Assembly: GCF_045679555.1 (NCBI RefSeq) | Contig: NC_092087.1 | Location: 81,338,901 to 81,402,900 of the forward strand | DNA: 64,000 nucleotides | Source of the DNA: Salvelinus alpinus | Taxonomy: Eukaryota > Chordata > Actinopteri > Salmoniformes > Salmonidae | Direction: 5' to 3' | Shown here: positions 12,897-28,060 of the stretch, in pieces | Layout: the number at the start of each line of letters is the position of its first letter | Numbering within the stretch: the stretch's first letter is position 1 | Made by a program: the position numbers and the translations under genes | Notes under the pieces: generated by a model | What the model was told of the DNA's origin: nothing | The model's input: only the letters and a program-made list of their open reading frames with translations | Database searches by the model: none

Positions 12897-14608
12897 ATCT
12901 CCGTAAGCCTTCTCCCCAGCCTTGGTTTCAGCCCAGTCTCTCCTCTCCTGGTCCTATTTCAAAGGGACCTCGACTTAGGTTTAGCTTTAGAGCTTCTAGA
13001 ATCTAGAGACCGCTCGCTGAAAGGGCTCTCTTCTTTTTCCTTCCGTTGGAGGACTAGAGAAGACCAGAGACGATTTTAGAAGATAATTCCCCCAAGCTCA
13101 CATATTCCTTCCATTTTTATAATCTTCAAGGCCATCAAATGCCCTGTCGGGACGTGTTTCTCTGCTTCCTCACACGCTGTCCTTCCCTTTGAGCCAGGAT
13201 CATTAGAGAGGGATAGGCTGCGTGCCAAATGGCCCCCTATGGGCCCTGGTCACAACTATATAGGGAATAGAGTGCCATTTGAGAAGCACCCATAGTCTAG
13301 TCAAGGCCAATTCAGATATCTTCTATTTGTTGTTGTGTGTCTGCCGGACAGGCGGGTGGGAATGGGTACGTCACATTGGTCTGGCTCGGTGCCAATCAAT
13401 ATGACGAGGGCATCAATTATTCACACTGTTCTGTGTTGTCGTCCCGTGAGCAGGGAGGTTTCAAACGTCATCTGGACCAGATGATTGCACAGCGAGAGAT
13501 GGATGTTTTTGATGTATAGGCAAATGATTTAGGGGCCGGCCGTGTTGTGGCGCTCCGCTGTCCTTCACGACTGTCGTCTCAGGCAGCCATTACGAATGGC
13601 ACCTTCATGCCTGGCACCTTCACGCCGCGCTACCCCACGCTTGTGCCTCGATCCTCCTCCTCCGGCAGATAGACAGGTGTAAGCCTCGGAGGAAGAGGTG
13701 TATACGCCACGTGAGCCGTTCTCTTCCTGCCTCGTCCTTTTCAATAACAGCAGCATTTCTATCCGTTTCCCCACACAGGGAGACTGTAGGGTGGCACGTG
13801 TTGTCAGGGCAGGGTTGCAGATCGCCGTAGAATCCAAGCAGAACTCGACAACAAAGCTTGGTTGTAAATGAACGTTTTAAGAGTAATGTGGGTCTTTGGT
13901 TTCATTCAGTAAGAAAACATGTTGGAAATACATAAGATGTATAGGCTGCTATACCCCACTACTTCAGCCAATATAATGACCCCCAGAAAACGCAGTGCAT
14001 TTTTATATGTGAGTATATGTGGAAAGGCAGAACGTGGGCAAATTGCCTTTTTATGATGGAAAAAATCCATAGGAGGTCAGAGCCCCTTGCAGGTGGCAGC
14101 AATTAACTGTAATTTTTGCAGATTGTAATGATCCATAATTTGCCAGCCCCCCAGATCTCTTTTCAGGGGAAAAAAAAGGTTCTCTGGAGCTGCCTTTGAT
14201 TGGGTGCACATTTCCCCGTTGCTTGCTGGCCTTTAAAGGCCCACCCCTTAATTCGAAAAACAACAAAACGGCAGCCCCACTCAGTTTGCTATAAAGCTGA
14301 GGGATGAATGGATCAATGGGTATAGCTATATCATTGACAACGGCCGTACATATCAAATAGTGACTCTTTAAGTGGAATTGGCATGAGAGCGCCAGGGAGG
14401 GAGACACGTGAGAATCTGTTTTTCACCGCATTCTTCTTCTCCTCCTTCAGGCTGCTCTAGCAGCAGGAGCCCAGCCTGCACAGTGTCCTCCTCACCCCTA
14501 GTCTCCACAGCCACAGTGGGGTACAGCAAGGCTGGGCTTCTGCCCCGTCCGCCATCTTAGCAATGGCTAATCTTTATAGCTGGCAGCACATTCATGTTTT
14601 TGGTTAAG
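12897..14608. other. No gene seen; contains a short MITE remnant
   Basis: At about 13217-13290, GCCAAATGGCCCCCTATGGG and ATAGGGAATAGAGTGCCATT form the two arms of a degraded inverted-repeat element of the CCAAATGGCACCCTAT type, common in salmonids from recollection. Nothing else is recognisable. Confidence 0.5.
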
Positions 14609-14619
14609 TGTCTGTCTGT

Positions 14620-14666
<47 letters not shown>

Positions 14667-14667
14667 A
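14609..14667. repeat. (CTGT)n(CTGC)n microsatellite
   Basis: Three CTGT units run into about eleven CTGC units. Confidence 0.95.
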
Positions 14668-15038
14668 CAGATAAAACAAAACAGAAAAAAGGATAAGAAA
14701 GAAAAGGAGAGAAGAAATGAAAGCAGAGATGAAGGAGAAGAGGCACATTTGAGGAGTGGTGTAGAGAATGTGCTGCTTACTTTGCATATCTCACTTCTCC
14801 TTTCTCTATTCTTCTTTTCTATTCACCTGAGAGGATTTCAAATAAAGCTGTAAACCATGAAACTATCCCGTATAGAATAATAATACATGAAATGCATTTT
14901 CATAGCACCAGCCTCAGATCATTCTCTGGCTCTCCTTTTTGTGTGTTTTCCTTTAGAGATGAAACTATCCATTTTTTTAACACCAGACCTTGTTTTTTGT
15001 ATTCAGTGCTAATATATATATATATATATATATATATA
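14668..15038. other. No gene seen; ends in (TA)n
   Basis: A/T-rich DNA ending in a (TA)n run at 15012-15038, into which the Tc1 element to the right appears to have inserted. Confidence 0.6.
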
Positions 15039-16560
15039 CAGTACCAGTCAAAAGTTTGGACACACCGACTCATTCAAGGGTTTTCTTTATTCTTACTTTT
15101 TTCTACATTGTAGAATAATAGTGAAGGCATCAAAACTATGAAATAACACATATGGAATCATGTAGTAACCAAAACAGTGTTAAACAAATCCAAATATATT
15201 TTATATTTGAGATTCTTCAAAGTAGCCACCCTTTGCCTTGATGACAGCTTTGCACACTCTTGGCATTCTCTCAACCAGCTTCACCTGGAATGCTTTTCCA
15301 ACAGTCTTGAAGGAGTTCCTACATATGCTGAGCACTTGTTGGCTGCTTTTCCTTCACTCTGTGGTGGTCCAAATCATCCCAAACCTTCTCAACTGGGTTG
15401 AGGCAGGGTGATTGTGAAGGCCAGGTCATCTTATGCAGCACTCCATCACTTTCCTTCTTGGTCAAATAGCCCTTACACAGCCTGGAGGTCTGTTGGGTCA
15501 TTGTCCTGTTGAAAAAATGATCGTCCTACTAAGCGAAAACCAGATCGGATGGCGTATCGCTGCAGAATGCTGTGGTAGCCATGCTGGTTAAGTGTGCCTT
15601 GAATTCTAAATAAATCACCGACAGTGTCACCAGCAAAGCACCCCCACACCATCACACCTCCTCCTCCATGCTTCACGGTGGGAACCACATATGCGGAGAT
15701 CATCCATTCGCCTACTCTGCGTCTCACAAAGACATGTCGGTTGGAGACAAAATCAAACATTTAGACTCATCAGACCAAAGGATCGCTTTCCACCGGTCTA
15801 ATGTTCATTGCTCGTGTTTCTTGGCTCCAGCAAGTCTCTTCTTCTTATTGGTGTCCTTTAGTAGTGGTTTCTTTTCAGCAATTCTACCATGAAGACCTGA
15901 TTCACACAGTCTCCTCTGAACAGTTGATGTTGAGATGTGTCTGTTGCTTGAACTCTGTGAAGCATTTTTTTGGGCTGCAATTTCTGAGGCTGGTAACTCT
16001 AATGAACTTATCCTCTGCAGCAGAGGTAACTCTGGGTCTTCCTTTCCTGTGGCAGTCCTCATGAGAGCTAGTTTCATCATAGCGCTTGATGGTTTTTGCG
16101 ACTGCACTTGAAGAAACTTTCCAAGTTCTTGAAATTTTCCGGATTGACTCACCTTCATGTCTCAAAGTAATGATGGACTGACGTTGCTCTTTGCTTATTT
16201 GAGCTGTTCTTGCCATAATATGGACTTGGTCTTTTACCAAATAGGGCTATCTTCTGTATACCACCCCTACCTTGTCACAACACAACTGATTGGCTCAAAC
16301 GCATTAAGAAGGAAAGAAAATCCACAAATTAACTTTTAACAATTAATTGAAATGCATTTCAGGTGACTACCTCATGAAGCTGGTTACTTTGAAGAATCTC
16401 AAATATAAAATATATTTTCGTTTGTTTAACACTTTTTTGGTTACTCCATATGTGTTATTTCATAGTTTTGATGTCTTCACTATTATTCTACAATGTAGAA
16501 AATAGTGAAAATAAAGAAAAACCTTGGAATGAGTAGGTGTGTCCAAACTTTTGACTGGTA

Positions 16561-16563
<3 letters not shown>
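15039..16563 (-). mobile_element. Tc1-like DNA transposon, degenerate
   Basis: The ends are inverted repeats: CAGTACCAGTCAAAAGTTTG at 15039 and its complement ending at 16563. TA dinucleotides flank both ends, as expected for Tc1/mariner integration. The 1525-bp element carries a broken transposase on the minus strand. Both flanks are (TA)n, so the target was a TA microsatellite. Confidence 0.92.
15319..16216 (-). pseudogene. Tc1-like transposase, frameshifted
   Basis: Reading starts MARTAQISKEQRQSI near 16216 with a helix-turn-helix DNA-binding region (SIRKISRTWKVSSSAVAKTI) and a GRPR hook. It then jumps frame at least three times. The catalytic part is recognisable as VKHGGGGVMVWGCFAG, QQDNDPTD and SQSPCLNPVEKVWDDL, so the second Asp and final Glu of the DDE triad survive. 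No single frame covers the protein (a full transposase is about 340 residues), so it cannot be functional. Confidence 0.88.
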
Positions 16564-16603
<40 letters not shown>

Positions 16604-16703
16604 NNNNNNNNNNNNNNNNNNNNNNNNNNNNNNNNNNNNNNNNNNNNNNNNNNNNNNNNNNNNNNNNNNNNNNNNNNNNNNNNNNNNNNNNNNNNNNNNN
16701 NNN
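16604..16703. other. Assembly gap (100 N)
   Basis: Exactly 100 N follow a (TA)n run and precede an 18-bp minisatellite. The true length is unknown. Confidence 0.99.
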
Positions 16704-17343
16704 GAATAGAGACAATAAAGAGAATAGAGACAATAAGGGGAATAGGGACAATAAGGGGAATAGGGACAATCATGGGATAGAGACAATAAGGAGAATAGAG
16801 ACAATAAGGGGAATAGGGACAATAAGGGGAATAGGAACAATAAGGGGAATAGGGATAATAAAGGGAATGGAGACAATAAGGGGAATAGGGACAATAATGG
16901 GAATAGGCATAATAAGGGGAATAGAGATAATAAGGGGAATAGGGACAATTAGGGGAATAGGGACAATAAGGGGAATAAGGAGAATTAGGGGAATAGGGAC
17001 AATAAGGGGAATAGGGACAATAAGGTGAATAGGGACAATAAGGGGAATAGGGACAATAAGGTGAATAGGGACAGTAATGGGAATAGAGATAATAAGTGGA
17101 ATAGAGACAATAAGGGGAATAGGGACAATAATGGGATAGAGACAATAAAGAGAATAGAGACAATAAGGGGAATAGGGACAATAAGGGGAATATGGACAAT
17201 AATGGGATAGAGACAATAAGGAGAATAGAGACAATAAGGGGAATAGGGACAATAAGGGGAATAGAGACAATAAGGAGAATAGAGACAATAAGGGGAATAG
17301 GGACAATAAAGGGAATAGGGACAATAAGGGGAATAGGGAGGAG
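16704..17343. repeat. 18-bp minisatellite
   Basis: About 35 units of AATAAGGGGAATAGGGAC with many point variants. The array begins at the assembly gap, so it may extend into it. Confidence 0.92.
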
Positions 17344-18135
17344 TTGTATGGAGTGGGAACAGAGGAGGATAGTAGGAATGAAGGTTGGAGGTTGTTCATC
17401 ATAGTTCCTCTACTCTACTAACTCCACTTCAGGAGGGAGTCTGAACTGCTAGATGCTGAAGGGGGGAGAATGAAAGAGAACAAGAAAGAGGAGAGAGAGA
17501 TAGAGGAGAGAGAGAAAGAGGAGGGAGAGAAAGATAAAGAAGAAACAGGGAGAAGTAGGGGTCTCATTAAAACTGGGCAGCTCTCTCCTGACCTCTCTAT
17601 GGGGCTTCTGGCCTTAGTATGAGAGGATGGATTGAGGGAAAGAAAGAGAGAGAGGTGGAGAGAAAGAGGGCCTGTTGCTTTACTGACGTTATGAAAGTCA
17701 CTCATCCGTGAGGAAGAGTGGTGGAATTAGAAAATGAAAAATCTCCCTCTTCTCTTTTCGTTTCACATTTGGCCGTTGCGCTTTCTTTCCTCCCATTCTC
17801 TCTCTCTTTCCTTCGTTCAATTCTCATGTTTTATGAGCCAGTGCTCTTTGGAAGTCTTGCTCAGCATTTTTGTCTGGATCTCTCAACTCACTGTGGCTCA
17901 ACTCTGTTGTTTTTCCACACTAATTGCACACAAATGGCTGCCAAAATGAGCAATGAGGCCCCAGCGTGGGTCCACCCTTGACACAAAATGGCTGATGTTG
18001 ATTGGCTCTGGCCTCCTTTGGTGTTACTCAACCCTTCTGTGCACCTCAACTTGGGCCAGAAGTTTATATTGCCCAGGAAAAAGGTTACACAACTCCAAGC
18101 CCTAGTTGTGTAACCTGTGAATTGGGCTAAACTAT
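17344..18135. other. No gene seen
   Basis: Purine-rich DNA at 17450-17660, then ordinary sequence. Open frames here are low-complexity or short. Confidence 0.5.
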
Positions 18136-21100
18136 TGTGCTGTAGTTTCTCTGTGATGTTGTAGTTCTTCTGTTGTGCTGTAGTTTCTCTGTGATGTTGT
18201 AGTTCTTCTGTTGTGCTGTAGTTTCTCTGTGATGTTGTAGTTCTTCTGTTGTGCTGTAGTTTCTCTGTAACGTTGTAGTTCTTCTGTTGTGCTGTAGTTT
18301 CTCTGTGATGTTGTAGTTCTTCTGTTGTGCTGTAGTTTCTCTGTGATGTTGTAGTTCTTCTGTTGTGCTGTAGTTTCTCTGTGACGTTGTAGTTCTTCTG
18401 TTGTGCTGTAGTTTCTCTGTAACATTGTAGTTCTTCTGTTGTGCTGTAGTTTCTCTGTGATGTTGTAGTTCTTCTGTTGTGCTGTAGTTTCTCTGTAACG
18501 TTGTAGTTCTTCTGTTGTGCTGTAGTTTCTCTGTGACGTTGTAGTTTTTCTGTTGTGCTGTAGTTTCTCTGTAACGTTGTAGTTCTCTGTTGTGCTGTAG
18601 TTTCTCTGTAACGTTGTAGTTCTTCTGTTGTGCTGTAATTTCTCTGTGACGTTGTTGTTCTTCTGTTGTGCTGTAGTTTCTCTGTAACATTGTAGTTCTT
18701 CTGTTGTGCTGTAGTTTCTCTGTGATGTTGTAGTTCTTCTGTTGTGCTGTAGTTTCTCTGTAACGTTGTAGTTCTTCTGTTGTGCTGTAGTTTCTCTGTA
18801 ACGTTGTAGTTCTTCTGTTGTGCTGTAGTTTCTCTGTTGTGCTGTAGTTTCTCTGTTGTGCTGTAGTTTCTCTGTAACGTTGTTGTTCTTCTGTTGTGCT
18901 GTAGTTTCTCTGTAACATTGTAGTTCTTCTGTTGTGCTGTAGTTTCTCTGTAACGTTGTAGTTCTTCTGTTGTGCTGTAGTTTCTCTGTGGTGTTGTAGT
19001 TCTTCTGTTGTGCTGTAGTTTCTCTGTAACGTTGTAGTTCTTCTGTTGTGCTGTAGTTTCTCTGTAACGTTGTAGTTCTTCTGTTGTGCTGTAGTTTCTC
19101 TGTGATGGTGTAGTTCTTCTGTTGTGCTGTAGTTTCTCTGTGACGTTGTAGTTCTTCTGTTGTGCTGTAGTTTCTCTGTGACGTTGTAGTTCTTCTGTTG
19201 TGCTGTAGTTTCTCTGTAACATTGTAGTTCTTCTGTTGTGCTGTAGTTTCTCTGTGATGTTGTAGTTCTTCTGTTGTGCTGTAGTTTCTCTGTAACGTTG
19301 TAGTTTTTCTGTTGTGCTGTAGTTTCTCTGTGACGTTGTAGTTTTTCTGTTGTGCTGTAGTTTCTCTGTAACGTTGTAGTTCTCTGTTGTGCTGTAGTTT
19401 CTCTGTAACGTTGTAGTTCTTCTGTTGTGCTGTAATTTCTCTGTGACGTTGTTGTTCTTCTGTTGTGCTGTAGTTTCTCTGTAACATTGTAGTTCTTCTG
19501 TTGTGCTGTAGTTTCTCTGTGATGTTGTAGTTCTTCTGTTGTGCTGTAGTTTCTCTGTAACGTTGTAGTTCTTCTGTTGTGCTGTAGTTTCTCTGTAACG
19601 TTGTAGTTCTTCTGTTGTGCTGTAGTTTCTCTGTTGTGCTGTAGTTTCTCTGTTGTGCTGTAGTTTCTCTGTAACGTTGTTGTTCTTCTGTTGTGCTGTA
19701 GTTTCTCTGTAACATTGTAGTTCTTCTGTTGTGCTGTAGTTTCTCTGTAACGTTGTAGTTCTTCTGTTGTGCTGTAGTTTCTCTGTGGTGTTGTAGTTCT
19801 TCTGTTGTGCTGTAGTTTCTCTGTAACATTGTAGTTCTTCTGTTGTGCTGTAGTTTCTCTGTGATGTTGTAGTTCTTCTGTTGTGCTGTAGTTTCTCTGT
19901 AACGTTGTAGTTCTTCTGTTGTGCTGTAGTTTCTCTGTGACGTTGTAGTTTTTCTGTTGTGCTGTAGTTTCTCTGTAACGTTGTAGTTCTCTGTTGTGCT
20001 GTAGTTTCTCTGTAACGTTGTAGTTCTTCTGTTGTGCTGTAATTTCTCTGTGACGTTGTTGTTCTTCTGTTGTGCTGTAGTTTCTCTGTAACATTGTAGT
20101 TCTTCTGTTGTGCTGTAGTTTCTCTGTGATGTTGTAGTTCTTCTGTTGTGCTGTAGTTTCTCTGTAACGTTGTAGTTCTTCTGTTGTGCTGTAGTTTCTC
20201 TGTAACGTTGTAGTTCTTCTGTTGTGCTGTAGTTTCTCTGTTGTGCTGTAGTTTCTCTGTTGTGCTGTAGTTTCTCTGTAACGTTGTTGTTCTTCTGTTG
20301 TGCTGTAGTTTCTCTGTAACATTGTAGTTCTTCTGTTGTGCTGTAGTTTCTCTGTAACGTTGTAGTTCTTCTGTTGTGCTGTAGTTTCTCTGTGATGTTG
20401 TAGTTTTTTGTTGTGCTGTAGTTTCTCTGTAATGTTGTAGTTCTTCTGTTGTGCTGTAGTTTCTCTGTAACGTTGTAGTTCTTCTGTTGTGCTGTAGTTT
20501 CTCTGTGATGTTGTAGTTCTTCTGTTGTGCTGTAGTTTCTCTGTGACGTTGTAGTTCTTCTGTTGTGCTGTAGTTTCTCTGTGACGTTGTAGTTCTTCTG
20601 TTGTGCTGTAGTTTCTCTGTAACGTTGTAGTTCTTCTGTTGTGCTGTAGTTTCTCTGTGACGTTGTAGTTCTTCTGTTGTGCTGTAGTTTCTCTGTGATG
20701 TTGTAGTTCTTCTGTTGTGCTGTAGTTTCTCTGTAACGTTGTAGTTCTTCTGTTGTGCTGTAGTTTCTCTGTAACGTTGTAGTTCTTCTGTTGTGCTGTA
20801 GTTTCTCTGTTGTGCTGTAGTTTCTCTGTTGTGCTGTAGTTTCTCTGTAACGTTGTTGTTCTTCTGTTGTGCTGTAGTTTCTCTGTAACATTGTAGTTCT
20901 TCTGTTGTGCTGTAGTTTCTCTGTAACGTTGTAGTTCTTCTGTTGTGCTGTAGTTTCTCTGTGGTGTTGTAGTTCTTCTGTTGTGCTGTAGTTTCTCTGT
21001 GATGTTGTAGTTTTTTGTTGTGCTGTAGTTTCTCTGTAATGTTGTAGTTCTTCTGTTGTGCTGTAGTTTCTCTGTAACGTTGTAGTTCTTCTGTTGTGCT

Positions 21101-21596
21101 GTAGTTTCTCTGTGATGTTGTAGTTCTTCTGTTGTGCTGTAGTTTCTCTGTGACGTTGTAGTTCTTCTGTTGTGCTGTAGTTTCTCTGTGACGTTGTAGT
21201 TCTTCTGTTGTGCTGTAGTTTCTCTGTAACGTTGTAGTTCTTCTGTTGTGCTGTGGTTTCTCTGTGACGTTGTAGTTCTTCTGTTGTGCTGTAGTTTCTC
21301 TGTAACATTGTAGTTCTTCTGTTGTGCTGTAGTTTCTCTGTAACATTGTAGGTCTTCTGTTGTGCTGTAGTTTCTCTGTGATGTTGTAGTTCTTCTGTTG
21401 TGCTGTAGTTTCTCTGTAACATTGTAGGTCTTCTGTTGTGCTGTAGTTTCTCTGTAACATTGTAGTTCTTCTGTTGTGCTGTAGTTTCTCTGTGATGTTG
21501 TAGTCCTTCTGTTGTTCTGTAGTTTCTCTGTGATGTTGTAGTTCTTCTGTTGTGTTGTAGTTTCTCTGTGACGTTGTAGTTCTTCTATTCACTTGA
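18136..21596. repeat. 38-bp minisatellite, about 90 units, with higher-order structure
   Basis: The unit is two diverged 19-bp halves, GTAGTTTCTCTGTGATGTT and GTAGTTCTTCTGTTGTGCT. In places the second type of half is repeated alone. A marker variant (GTAATTT) recurs at 18635, 19432 and 20039, spacings of 797 and 607 bases that differ by exactly five 38-bp units, so larger blocks have been duplicated. The unit length is not a multiple of three and the minus strand lacks stops. All three minus frames therefore stay open for kilobases (one spans 1239 codons); these are not genes. Confidence 0.96.
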
Positions 21597-23307
21597 CTCT
21601 CTGTCATCTATCTCCATGTAACCTCTCTGTCATCCAACTCCATGTAACCTCTCTGTCAATTACCTCCATGTAACCTCTCTGTCATCTACATCCATATAAC
21701 CTCTCTGTCATATACATCCATGTAACCTCTCTGTCATCTACCTCCATGTAACCTCTCTGTCATCTACCTCCATGTAAGCTCTCTGTCACCCAACTCCATG
21801 TAAGCTCTCTGTTATCAACCTCCATGTAACCTCTCTGTCATCCACCTCCATGTAACCTCTCTGTCATCAACCTCCATGTTACCTCTCTGTCATCTACCTC
21901 CATGTAACCTCTCTGTCATCAACATCCATGTAACCTCTCTGTCATCTACCTCCATGTAACCTCTCTGTCATCTACCTCCGTGTAACCTCTCTGTCATCTA
22001 CCTCCATGTAACCTCTCTGTCATCTACCTCCATGTAACCTCTCTGTCACCTATATCCCTGTCTAACCTCTCTGTCATCTACCTCCATGTAACCTCTCTGT
22101 CATCTACCTCCATTTAACCTCTCTGTCATCTCTCTCCATGTAACCTCTCTGTCATCTACCTCCATGTAACATCTCTGTCATCTACCTCCATGTAACTTCT
22201 CTGTCATCTGCCTCCATTTAACCCCTCTGTCATCTACCTCCATGTAACCTCTCTGTCATCTACCTCCATGTAACCTCTCTGTCATCCAACTCCATGTAAC
22301 CTCTCTGTCATCCAACTCCATGTAACCTCTCTATCATCCAACTCCATGTAACCTCTCTGTCATCTACCTCCATGTAACCTCTCTGTCACCCAACTCCATG
22401 TACGCTCTCTGTTATCAACCTCCATGTAACCTCTCTGTCATCAACCTCCATGTAACCTCTCTGTCATCTATCTCCGTGTAACCTCTGTGTCATCCAACTC
22501 CATGTAACCTCTCTGTCATCTACCTCCATGTAACCTCTCTGTCATATACCTTCATCTAACCTCTCTGTTGTCTACCTCCATGTAACCTCTATGTCATCAA
22601 CCTCCATGTAACCTCTCTGTCATCTACCTCCATGTAACCTCTCTGTCATCTACCTCCATGTAACCTCTCTGTCATCTACCTCCATGTAACCTCTCTGTCA
22701 TCTACCTCAATGTAACCTCTCTGTTATCTACCTCCATGCAACCTCTCTGTCATCTACCTCCATGTAACCTCTCTGTCATCTACCTCCATGTAACCTCTCT
22801 GTCATCTACCTCCATGTAATCTCTCTGTCATCTACCTCCATGTATTCTCTCTGTCATCTACCTCCATGTATTCTCTCTGTCATCAACCTCCATATAACCT
22901 CTCTGTCATCTACCTCCATGTAACCTCTCTGTCATCTACCTCCATGTAACCTCTTTGTCATCTACCTCCATGTAATCTCTCTGTCATCTACCTCCATGTA
23001 TTCTCTCTGTCATCTACCTCCATGTATTCTCTCTGTCATCTACCTCCATGTAACCTCTCTGTCATCTACCTCCATGTAACCTCTCTGTCATCTACCTCCA
23101 TGTAACCTCTTTGTCATCTACCTCCATGTAATCTCTCTGTCATCTACCTCCATGTATTCTCTCTGTCATCTACCTCCATGTATTCTCTCTGTCATCTACC
23201 TCCATGTAACCTCTCTGTCATCTACCTCCATGTAACCTCTCTGTCATCTACCTCCATGTAACCTCTCTGTCATCTACCTCCATGTAACCTTTCTGTCATC
23301 AACCTCA
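21597..23307. repeat. 26-bp minisatellite, about 66 units
   Basis: Units of CTCTCTGTCATCTACCTCC plus ATGTAAC, adjoining the 38-bp array without a gap. Variants (CATCAAC, CATCCAAC, ATGTATT) are clustered, which suggests local block duplication. Confidence 0.95.
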
Positions 23308-23540
23308 TGCATAGTGAATGTACATGGAATGCACACAAGACAACAGATCAGTTTGAGTGGCATTGTATTCTCTGCAATGCTTCTGTGTGACTCCAATCCA
23401 TTGTGTGTTCTGTGCCTTCCATGCTTTTTACAGTTAGCAGAGTACAGTCTCTGCCTGTCTGTACCAGACCAGTGTAACAGCTCTCCACATACCTTTCTAC
23501 AGTCTCCTCATAGTGAAGGACTTTGTGTATACTGTACGCA

Positions 23541-23760
23541 GGGCTCCCGAGTGGCGCAGCGCACTAAGGCACTGCATCTCAATGCTAGAAGTGTCACTAC
23601 AGACCCTGGTTTGATTCCAGGCTGTATCACAACTGGCTGTGATTGGGAGTCCCATAGGGCGGGGAACAGTTGTCCAGGTTAGGGTTTGGCCGGGGTAGGC
23701 CGTCATTGTCAATTAGCATTTGTTCTCAACTGACTTGCCTAGTTCAATAAATGCATTGTA
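23541..23760 (+). mobile_element. Salmonid-type tRNA-derived SINE
   Basis: The head looks like a tRNA gene: an A-box-like GTGGCGCAGCGC near 23551 and a B box GGTTTGATTCC near 23609, the RNA polymerase III promoter elements. The body contains GGGAGTCCCATAGGGCGG and GGCCGGGGTAGGCCGTCATT, and the 3' end is a short AATAAATGCATTG tail. Subfamily name is not certain. Confidence 0.88.
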
Positions 23761-23867
23761 TATTATTTGTTGGGCTGCAAAGTTTTAAACCAGTGGAACA
23801 GCTAGTCTGGTAATGACAGATGAGGTGTCTATTGTCCCAGGGCGACGCCCTGCCGTTGAGTTCTGTC

Positions 23868-24183
23868 ACTTTAGTCTTGTTGTGTGTGTCTGTGTGCGTG
23901 TGTGTTGTTTTAGTCTTGTTGTGTGTGTCTGTGTTCATGTGTGTTGTTTTAGTCTTGTTGTGTGTGTCTGTGTGCGTGTGTGTTGTTTTAGTCTTGTTGT
24001 GTGTGTCTGTGTGCGTGTGTGTTGTTTTAGTCTTGTTGTGTGTGTCTGTGTGCGTGTGTGTTGTTTTAGTCTTGTTGTGCGTGTCTGTGTGCGTGTGTGT
24101 TGTTTTAGTCTTGTTGTGTGTGTCTGTGTGTGTGTGTGTTATTTTAGTCTTGTTGTGTGTGTCTGTGTTCGTGTGTGTTGTTT
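23868..24183. repeat. 39-bp TG-rich minisatellite
   Basis: Eight units containing TTTTAGTCTTGTTGTGTG and a variable TGTGTGCGTGTG part. The unit is a multiple of three, which explains the repetitive open frames across it. Confidence 0.93.
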
Positions 24184-24339
24184 GTCTTCGACTGTCCCTA
24201 ATGACGTGCTAATCTTACTGCAACACTACTGTAAAGAGACCAGCTTGTTATGTTGCTTCACACACACATACTTGTGTACACACACACACACATCACACGC
24301 AAGTAAAAGTGTGCAAACACACACAAAATAATAACATGT

Positions 24340-24340
24340 A

Positions 24341-24396
<56 letters not shown>

Positions 24397-24402
24397 CACA
24401 CA
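24340..24402. repeat. (GCAC)n then (CA)n microsatellite
   Basis: About eleven GCAC units followed by CA units. Confidence 0.93.
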
Positions 24403-24739
24403 GGTTTTCCCTTCCTGGCTGCAGAGTTACTGCCCCACAGGGACAAGAGAATGTTGGGCCCCCTGTGTCTTTAAGGACTGTGACTGAGAGAGGAGCTTTC
24501 AGGAGTCATTGTCATCTGGTGAAAAGATGCTTGACACCCCACTCTCTCTCGCTTTACCTCCCTGTCTTCTTCCCTCCCTCCCTCCCTCCCTCTTTAGGAT
24601 GTATTTATTGGAAAGGGTACAAAGTCAAGAACAATCAGCAAACATCATTATTTTGTTCTCCCGCTTTCTTTCTCTCTCCATCTTGTTCTGCCAGTTCTCT
24701 GTAGAGGGCTCTAGTCAAGAGCCATTAGCAAATATTACC
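24403..24739. other. No gene seen
   Basis: Ordinary sequence with a CCCTCCCT tract. No exon is recognisable. Confidence 0.5.
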
Positions 24740-27238
<2,499 letters not shown>

Positions 27239-27906
27239 CAATGTTGGGTGTATGTTGGTTTGATGTTTCAACAATGTTGGGTGTATGTTGGTTTTATGTT
27301 TCAACAATGTTGGGTGTATGTTGGTTTGATGTTTCAACAATGTTGGGTGTATGTTGGTTTGATGTTTCAACAATGTTGGGTGTATGTTGGTTTGATGTCT
27401 CAACAATGTTGGGTGTATGTTGGTTTGATGTCTCAACAATGTTGGGTGTATGTTGGTTTGATGTCTCAACAATGTTGGGTGTATGTTGGTTTGATGTTTC
27501 AACAATGTTGGGTGTATGTTGGTTTGATGTTTCAACAATGTTGGGTGTATGTTGGTTTGATGTTTCAACAATGTTGGGTGTATGTTGGTTTGATGTCTCA
27601 ACAATGTTGGGTGTATGTTGGTTTGATGTCTCAACAATGTTGGGTGTATGTTGGTTTGATGTTTCAACAATGTTGGGTGTATGTTGGTTTGATGTCTCAA
27701 CAATGTTGGGTGTATGTTGGTTTGATGTCTCAACAATGTTGGGTGTATGTTGGTTTGATGTTTCAACAATGTTGGGTGTATGTTGGTTTGATGTTTCAAC
27801 AATGTTGGGTGTATGTTGGTTTGATGTTTCAACAATGTTGGGTGTATGTTGGTTTGATGTCTCAACAATGTTGGGTGTATGTTGGTTTGATGTCTCAACA
27901 ATGTTG
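27239..27906. repeat. 33-bp minisatellite, 20 units
   Basis: Units of ATGTTGGGTGTATGTTGG plus TTTGATGTTTCAACA, differing mostly by TTTCA or TCTCA. The unit is 11 codons long, so a 261-codon frame repeats STMLGVCWFDV. That is a consequence of the array and not evidence of a protein. Confidence 0.96.
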
Positions 27907-28060
27907 GAAAGCCTTTCTTTTTGTGTTGCAGTTAGCACAGAGGTCCGTCAGCTTTCTGGCTCTGTTTAATACAGTCAGTTACTTACACAATATCGAAACC
28001 ATCTGAAGATAATGTATCAAGTAGCCAGCAAATATGTCAATGTTGAAACAATGTTGTTTT

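Noticed and set aside
17888..21607. A 1239-codon minus-strand frame and two others of 731 and 1096 codons
   Set aside because: They lie wholly in the 38-bp array, overlap in different frames with the same composition, and follow from a stop-free unit. No protein domain.
23566..23640. A functional tRNA gene
   Set aside because: A- and B-box motifs are present, but they head a longer SINE body with an A-rich tail, and the tRNA fold is degraded.
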